From NCBI RefSeq assembly GCF_001306175.1, contig NZ_LGKN01000006.1:248001-312000 (forward strand): a stretch of 64,000 bases of DNA. Direction: 5' to 3'. Source of the DNA: Ardenticatena maritima (lineage in GTDB: Bacteria > Chloroflexota > Anaerolineae > Ardenticatenales > Ardenticatenaceae). Of the stretch, positions 60,649 to 64,000 are shown in pieces. Every line of letters begins with the position of its first letter. The first letter of the stretch is position 1. The notes under the pieces were generated by a model, which worked only from the letters and a program-made list of their open reading frames with translations, ran no database searches and was not told where the DNA came from. The translations under genes were made by a program, and so were the position numbers.

Positions 60649-61606
60649 TGAGAGCGTGCGCGGTAGGGGAAGCGCGCCCGGAAAAATCATTCTGTTGGGC
60701 GAGCATGCGGTTGTGTATGGGCGACCGGCTATCGCCGTCCCCATAAGTGATGTGCGCGCCTCCGCTATCGTGCAGCCAGGGCGCCGCGGGGCCGGCATCG
60801 TGATTCACGCGCTGGACATTGGGCGGCATTATTTGCTCGATGCCGCCCCTCCTACTGACCCTATTGCGTGCGTCATCCGCGAAGTCCTTACACGGTGCGA
60901 GATTGCGCCTTCCCTCGATCTTGATATCACCATCAGCAGCGAGATTCCTATTGCCAGCGGTATGGGCAGTGGCGCTGCTGTAGCGACAGCCGTGGTACGC
61001 GCCTTGTTCGCTGCATTTGGTTGCCCCGTCGACAACGCGACCATTTCTGAGATTGTCTATCAAAGCGAGACCTTGCTCCACGGTACCCCCAGTGGTATTG
61101 ACAACACAGTGGTAGCGTATGAGCGACCAATCTGGTTTGTGCGTGGTACCCCCCCGACACCATTCCACGTTGGCGGGCGCTTCCACTTGCTCATTGCCGA
61201 TACGGGCGTTCCCAGTCCGACGCGTCTCACAGTGGGGGATGTACGCGCAGCATGGGAGAGAGACCGCGAACGCTACGAAGCCCTCTTCGACGAAATCGGC
61301 GCGTTGGTAGCATCGGCGCGCGAGGCACTACAACGTGGCGATACAGTCCAGCTTGGCATGCTTATGCAGCGCAATCACACGCTCTTGCGCCAAATTGGTG
61401 TCTCGGCGGATGTGAACGACCGTCTTGTGGAGGCGGCTCTCGACGCCGGCGCATACGGTGCGAAACTGAGCGGCGGCGGGCGCGGCGGCAATGTGATTGC
61501 CCTTGTAGATGAAGCACAACGTGAGGTTGTGGCTCAGGCACTGCAATCCGCTGGTGCTGTCCGCCTTTTGTCAACAACCCTCATACCAGAAGAACCCCAG
61601 CCATGA
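60617..61606 (+). CDS. mvk: Mevalonate kinase (GHMP kinase)
   Basis: 329 residues. It phosphorylates mevalonate in the mevalonate route to isoprenoids. GHMP motifs are complete: APGKIILLGEHAVVYGRPAI (about 20-39), IPIASGMGSGAAVATA (ATP loop, about 111-126), HGTPSGIDN with the catalytic Asp (about 157-165), and AKLSGGGRGGNVIAL near 285-300. The ATG at 60617 lies inside the small upstream ORF. A GTG at 60656, 7 bp after that ORF, is an alternative with a weak ribosome site. GDPD follows with a 4-bp ATGA overlap. Confidence 0.9.
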   Translation: MRTKKSKSISDESVRGRGSAPGKIILLGEHAVVYGRPAIAVPISDVRASAIVQPGRRGAGIVIHALDIGRHYLLDAAPPTDPIACVIREVLTRCEIAPSLDLDITISSEIPIASGMGSGAAVATAVVRALFAAFGCPVDNATISEIVYQSETLLHGTPSGIDNTVVAYERPIWFVRGTPPTPFHVGGRFHLLIADTGVPSPTRLTVGDVRAAWERDRERYEALFDEIGALVASAREALQRGDTVQLGMLMQRNHTLLRQIGVSADVNDRLVEAALDAGAYGAKLSGGGRGGNVIALVDEAQREVVAQALQSAGAVRLLSTTLIPEEPQP

Positions 61607-62355
61607 AACGCCCACTGATTCTCGCTCACCGCGGGGCGCAACGTGTTGCCCCTGAGAACACGCTTCCTGCGTTCCTAGCGGCCATCGCGCAGGGCGCCGA
61701 CGGGATTGAACTCGACGTTCAACGCACTGCTGATGGCGTGTTGGTCGTCGCACACGATGAAAACTTGGGGCGCACCATCAGCGGCACGCCATCCGAACGC
61801 GTGGCGCGTTTGACGTGGGCGGAACTCCAACAACGCGACGCAGGGGGCTGGTTTGGAGAAACATGGCGTGGGACGCCACCGCCATCATTGGATGACGTAT
61901 TCGACGCGCTTCCCGATACGGTGTTTGTCAATATCGAACTCAAACGCACAACCTGGGCGAGCGATGGGCTTGAAAAAACGGCGTTGCACTTCCTGCAACG
62001 CCGCAATCTTTGGCACCGTGTGATCGTCAGCAGCTTCAACCCCACCGTGCTGGCACGCTTGCGCCTGGCGGCACCCCACCTCAAAGTAGGATTGCTCTAT
62101 GCGCCCGACCTGCCGCTCCCATTGCGGCGTGCTTGGGCACGCCACCTCTTGCAGCCAGCGGCGTTGCACCCGCATCTCTCACAAGTGACCCCTGAGATGG
62201 TAGCGAGAGCACACCGTCGCGGGCAACAGGTCAATGTCTGGACGGTGAACGACCCGGGGGAAATACGCCGCATGGCAATGCTTGGAGTGGACGCCATTAT
62301 CACCGACGTCCCCGATGTTGCGAAAGCCGTCCTCGAAGAGGCTCACACTTCATAA
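61603..62355 (+). CDS. Glycerophosphodiester phosphodiesterase
   Basis: 250 residues, UgpQ/GlpQ-type TIM barrel. HRGAQRVAPENTLPAFLAAI (about 8-27) holds the catalytic His-Arg, and IELDVQRTADGVLVVAHDENL (about 35-55) holds the metal Glu-Asp and second His. It hydrolyses glycerophosphodiesters to glycerol-3-phosphate and an alcohol. There is no signal peptide, so it is cytoplasmic. It is translationally coupled to mevalonate kinase (ATGA). Its last 13 bases overlap the convergent beta-CASP gene. Confidence 0.92.
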   Translation: MKRPLILAHRGAQRVAPENTLPAFLAAIAQGADGIELDVQRTADGVLVVAHDENLGRTISGTPSERVARLTWAELQQRDAGGWFGETWRGTPPPSLDDVFDALPDTVFVNIELKRTTWASDGLEKTALHFLQRRNLWHRVIVSSFNPTVLARLRLAAPHLKVGLLYAPDLPLPLRRAWARHLLQPAALHPHLSQVTPEMVARAHRRGQQVNVWTVNDPGEIRRMAMLGVDAIITDVPDVAKAVLEEAHTS

Positions 62356-63716
62356 GTCACGCCACGCTCTGAGATGACGGCTTCACGCCCCAATTGCGTT
62401 TGCAATGTCGCTTGCAACGCTTCCGGCGCGGGTGATTCACCATGCACGAGGAAGATTTTGCCATCACCCGTTGGGCGAACCCATTTCACCAGTTGCGGCT
62501 CATCGGCATGCGCACTCAACCCCTCGATATTGGCGATACGCGCCCGCACAGCCACTCGCTCGCCGAAAATTTCCAACTCTTTCGCACCATCCAGCAATAA
62601 GCGTCCATTCGTTCCTTCCGCCTGAAAGCCCACAAACAACACCCCGCACTCAGGACGCCACAGGTTGTTGTAGAGATGGCGCAAAATGCGCCCTCCGGTT
62701 GCCATGCCGCTCCCCGCCATGATGACCGCACCCGACTCGATCGCATCAATGCGATACGATTCGCGCTGTGTGCGGGTCAACGTCAACCCAGGCCATGAGA
62801 AGGGGTCTTCACCACGCATGATGACGCGCTTCACAGCCTCGCCCAATTGCTCGGGATAACGACGGTGCAGTTTCGTAAAATTGATGGCCAGCGGGCTATC
62901 CAAAAAGGCGCGCACTTTGGGGATGCGGCGTTGCAAACTGAGTTCGCGTAAAATGAAAATGACATCTTGGGCACGTTCAAGCGCAAATGTCGGAATCAGG
63001 ACATTTCCCCCCTGGGTGATAATTTCAGTGATGAATGTGGCAATTTTTTCGATGGCTTGATCAAGCGGCTCATGCACCACCCCGCCATAGGTACTTTCCA
63101 GCAAGACCGCGTCGGCCTTGGTAGGGAGGTCGGGGTCGGGGACGACATGCTGCTCCCACGTTCCCACGTCGCCGCTGGCAATCAGTTTCTGATGGCGACC
63201 TTCGATTTCCACAAATGCAGACCCCAAAATATGCCCTGCATTGCGCAAGGTGATGGTGAGATGTTTGCCCAAACGAATAGGTTCGTCATAGCGCACACGC
63301 ACAAACAGGTCGAGCGTATCGAACACATCCTGCTCTGTGTAAAGCGGAGGGGGCACTTCGACGCCGGAGCGGCGTAAATGCTTTTCAGCGTTCAGGTAGT
63401 CTTCATGCTGAATACGCGCTGAATCCAGCAGGATGAAACGCGCCACATCGTAGGTGGGGCGTGTGGCGTAGATTGGCCCATCATACCCTTCGATGACAAG
63501 CATCGGAAGACGCCCGCAATGGTCCAGGTGTCCATGTGTCAGCACAACCGCGTCCAACGTGGTCGGGTCAAAGCCGAGCGGTTCGTAGTTCATGGTGACG
63601 ATGGGCGGCAACCCCTGAAACATCCCGCAGTCAATCAGAATGCGCTTGCCGTCAATCTCGACAAGGTGGCACGACCCCGTTACCGTCCCCGCCGCACCGT
63701 AGGATGTGATTTTCAT
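62343..63716 (-). CDS. MBL-fold beta-CASP ribonuclease (CPSF73-like)
   Basis: 457 residues. The metallo-beta-lactamase core has LTHGHLDHCGRLP (HxHxDH, about 58-70) and LIASGDVG. The beta-CASP domain has LIPTFALERAQDVI, GSGMATGGRILRHL and the C-terminal SAHADEPQLV (RMMBL). Such enzymes act as endo- or exoribonucleases in RNA processing or decay. ATG 63716 lies 2 bp after the stop of the NUDIX gene, so the two are co-transcribed. It is not an RNase J, because the C-terminal extension is absent. Confidence 0.92.
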   Translation of the reverse strand: MKITSYGAAGTVTGSCHLVEIDGKRILIDCGMFQGLPPIVTMNYEPLGFDPTTLDAVVLTHGHLDHCGRLPMLVIEGYDGPIYATRPTYDVARFILLDSARIQHEDYLNAEKHLRRSGVEVPPPLYTEQDVFDTLDLFVRVRYDEPIRLGKHLTITLRNAGHILGSAFVEIEGRHQKLIASGDVGTWEQHVVPDPDLPTKADAVLLESTYGGVVHEPLDQAIEKIATFITEIITQGGNVLIPTFALERAQDVIFILRELSLQRRIPKVRAFLDSPLAINFTKLHRRYPEQLGEAVKRVIMRGEDPFSWPGLTLTRTQRESYRIDAIESGAVIMAGSGMATGGRILRHLYNNLWRPECGVLFVGFQAEGTNGRLLLDGAKELEIFGERVAVRARIANIEGLSAHADEPQLVKWVRPTGDGKIFLVHGESPAPEALQATLQTQLGREAVISERGVTYEV

Positions 63717-63718
63717 GG

Positions 63719-64000
63719 TCAATCCTCACTTTCTGCTGTCAGTTGTGCCGCACGCAAGGTAGCGATGATTTTGGCGTCGGTCGAAGGCCAGGCGAACGCA
63801 TCCAACTCATCTGGAAAGACCCACCGCCAATCGGCAACCCCTAACGCTTGCGGTTCGCCCCCCACATAGCGGCAATGAAACGCGTGCAAGGTAATTGAAA
63901 AGTGCGTGTAGGCGTGTTCTACCGTTGTCAGATGTTCGCCCACCTCAATTTCAATGCCCAATTCTTCGCGAATCTCCCGCCGCAGGCAGGCGTCTAGCGT
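63719..64000 (-). CDS. NUDIX hydrolase domain (N-terminus beyond window)
   Basis: The C-terminal 93 residues of a protein that starts past the right edge. The visible part opens with the second half of a Nudix box, LRREIREELGIEIEVG. It continues with VEHAYTHFSITLHAFHC and WPSTDAKIIATL, which fits the NUDIX_4 domain of MutT or the C-terminal domain of MutY. An 8-oxo-dGTP diphosphatase or a MutY adenine glycosylase tail are both possible; the missing part decides. It is upstream of the beta-CASP gene in the same operon. Confidence 0.82.
   Translation of the reverse strand, partial: TLDACLRREIREELGIEIEVGEHLTTVEHAYTHFSITLHAFHCRYVGGEPQALGVADWRWVFPDELDAFAWPSTDAKIIATLRAAQLTAESED

Noticed and set aside
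1-64000. CRISPR array or cas effector genes, expected because of the CARF and Csx3 domains
   Set aside because: I found no regularly spaced direct repeats and no Cas10, Cas7, Cas1 or Cas2-like protein in the window.
1-64000. Insertion sequences, integrases or attachment sites
   Set aside because: No transposase or recombinase motif was recognised, and no direct repeat flanks tRNA-Gly.

Overview
This is a GC-rich, gene-dense bacterial chromosome segment that best fits the phylum Chloroflexota, probably an Ardenticatenia- or Anaerolineae-like thermophile. That placement is inference. It rests on several secreted proteins with Thr/Pro-rich linkers, a bacterial deoxyhypusine-synthase-like protein beside agmatinase, a mevalonate-type GHMP kinase, a two-fold protein disulfide oxidoreductase of the kind common in thermophiles, and short DUF5679 and DUF2007 proteins. 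There is one tRNA gene (Gly, anticodon CCC). I see no rRNA, transposase, phage gene, CRISPR array or cas effector operon. Both edges cut genes: rtcB on the left and a NUDIX domain on the right.

Layout. 0-3.3 kb holds the most unusual locus. rtcB (RNA ligase) lies in one minus-strand operon behind a CARF (NE0113-type) to LuxR-HTH fusion. A P-loop NTPase fused to two Csx3-like domains is divergent from that pair, and an 18-bp palindrome sits in the shared promoter. 3.3-7.1 kb has a disulfide oxidoreductase and DUF3179, YccF and DUF3048 proteins. 7.2-9.2 kb is a polyamine-type operon (DHS-like, agmatinase). 9.3-14.2 kb is a minus-strand operon: molybdopterin hydroxylase, inositol-phosphatase family, Na/Pi-type transporter, universal stress protein. 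14.5-21.2 kb has dtd, a membrane protein with an apparently leaderless start, a prepilin-peptidase-like protein with panB and panE, a FemX/Wzz-like pair and an MBL hydrolase. 21.2-29.3 kb has relA/spoT, a four-gene envelope-like run (including an LCP protein and a catalytically degenerate asparagine-synthetase homologue), a surface protein and tRNA-Gly.

29.4-38.5 kb is a bacterial alpha-2-macroglobulin and PBP1C pair. 38.5-44.3 kb has malQ, an MFS exporter and an operon of Thr/Pro-rich membrane protein, PP2C phosphatase, small P-loop protein and HAD phosphatase. 44.2-46.4 kb is an OmpR-type two-component system. 46.5-52.4 kb has metabolic and small zinc-ribbon genes, including a YqeC-MocA fusion that could serve the molybdenum hydroxylase at 12-14 kb. 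52.4-60.5 kb is an AT-richer cell-surface region: glycosyltransferases, an ABC-2 polysaccharide permease, an M23 peptidase and an FG-GAP protein. 60.5-64 kb has a small membrane ORF, mevalonate kinase, GDPD, a beta-CASP nuclease and a NUDIX domain.

The strongest candidate for an undescribed system is the RtcB / CARF-LuxR / P-loop-Csx3-Csx3 locus. It resembles the known E. coli RtcR(CARF)-RtcBA RNA-repair regulation, but with a different DNA-binding output and an added Csx3-type partner. Functions are assigned from recognisable motifs read by eye, and no database search was run.
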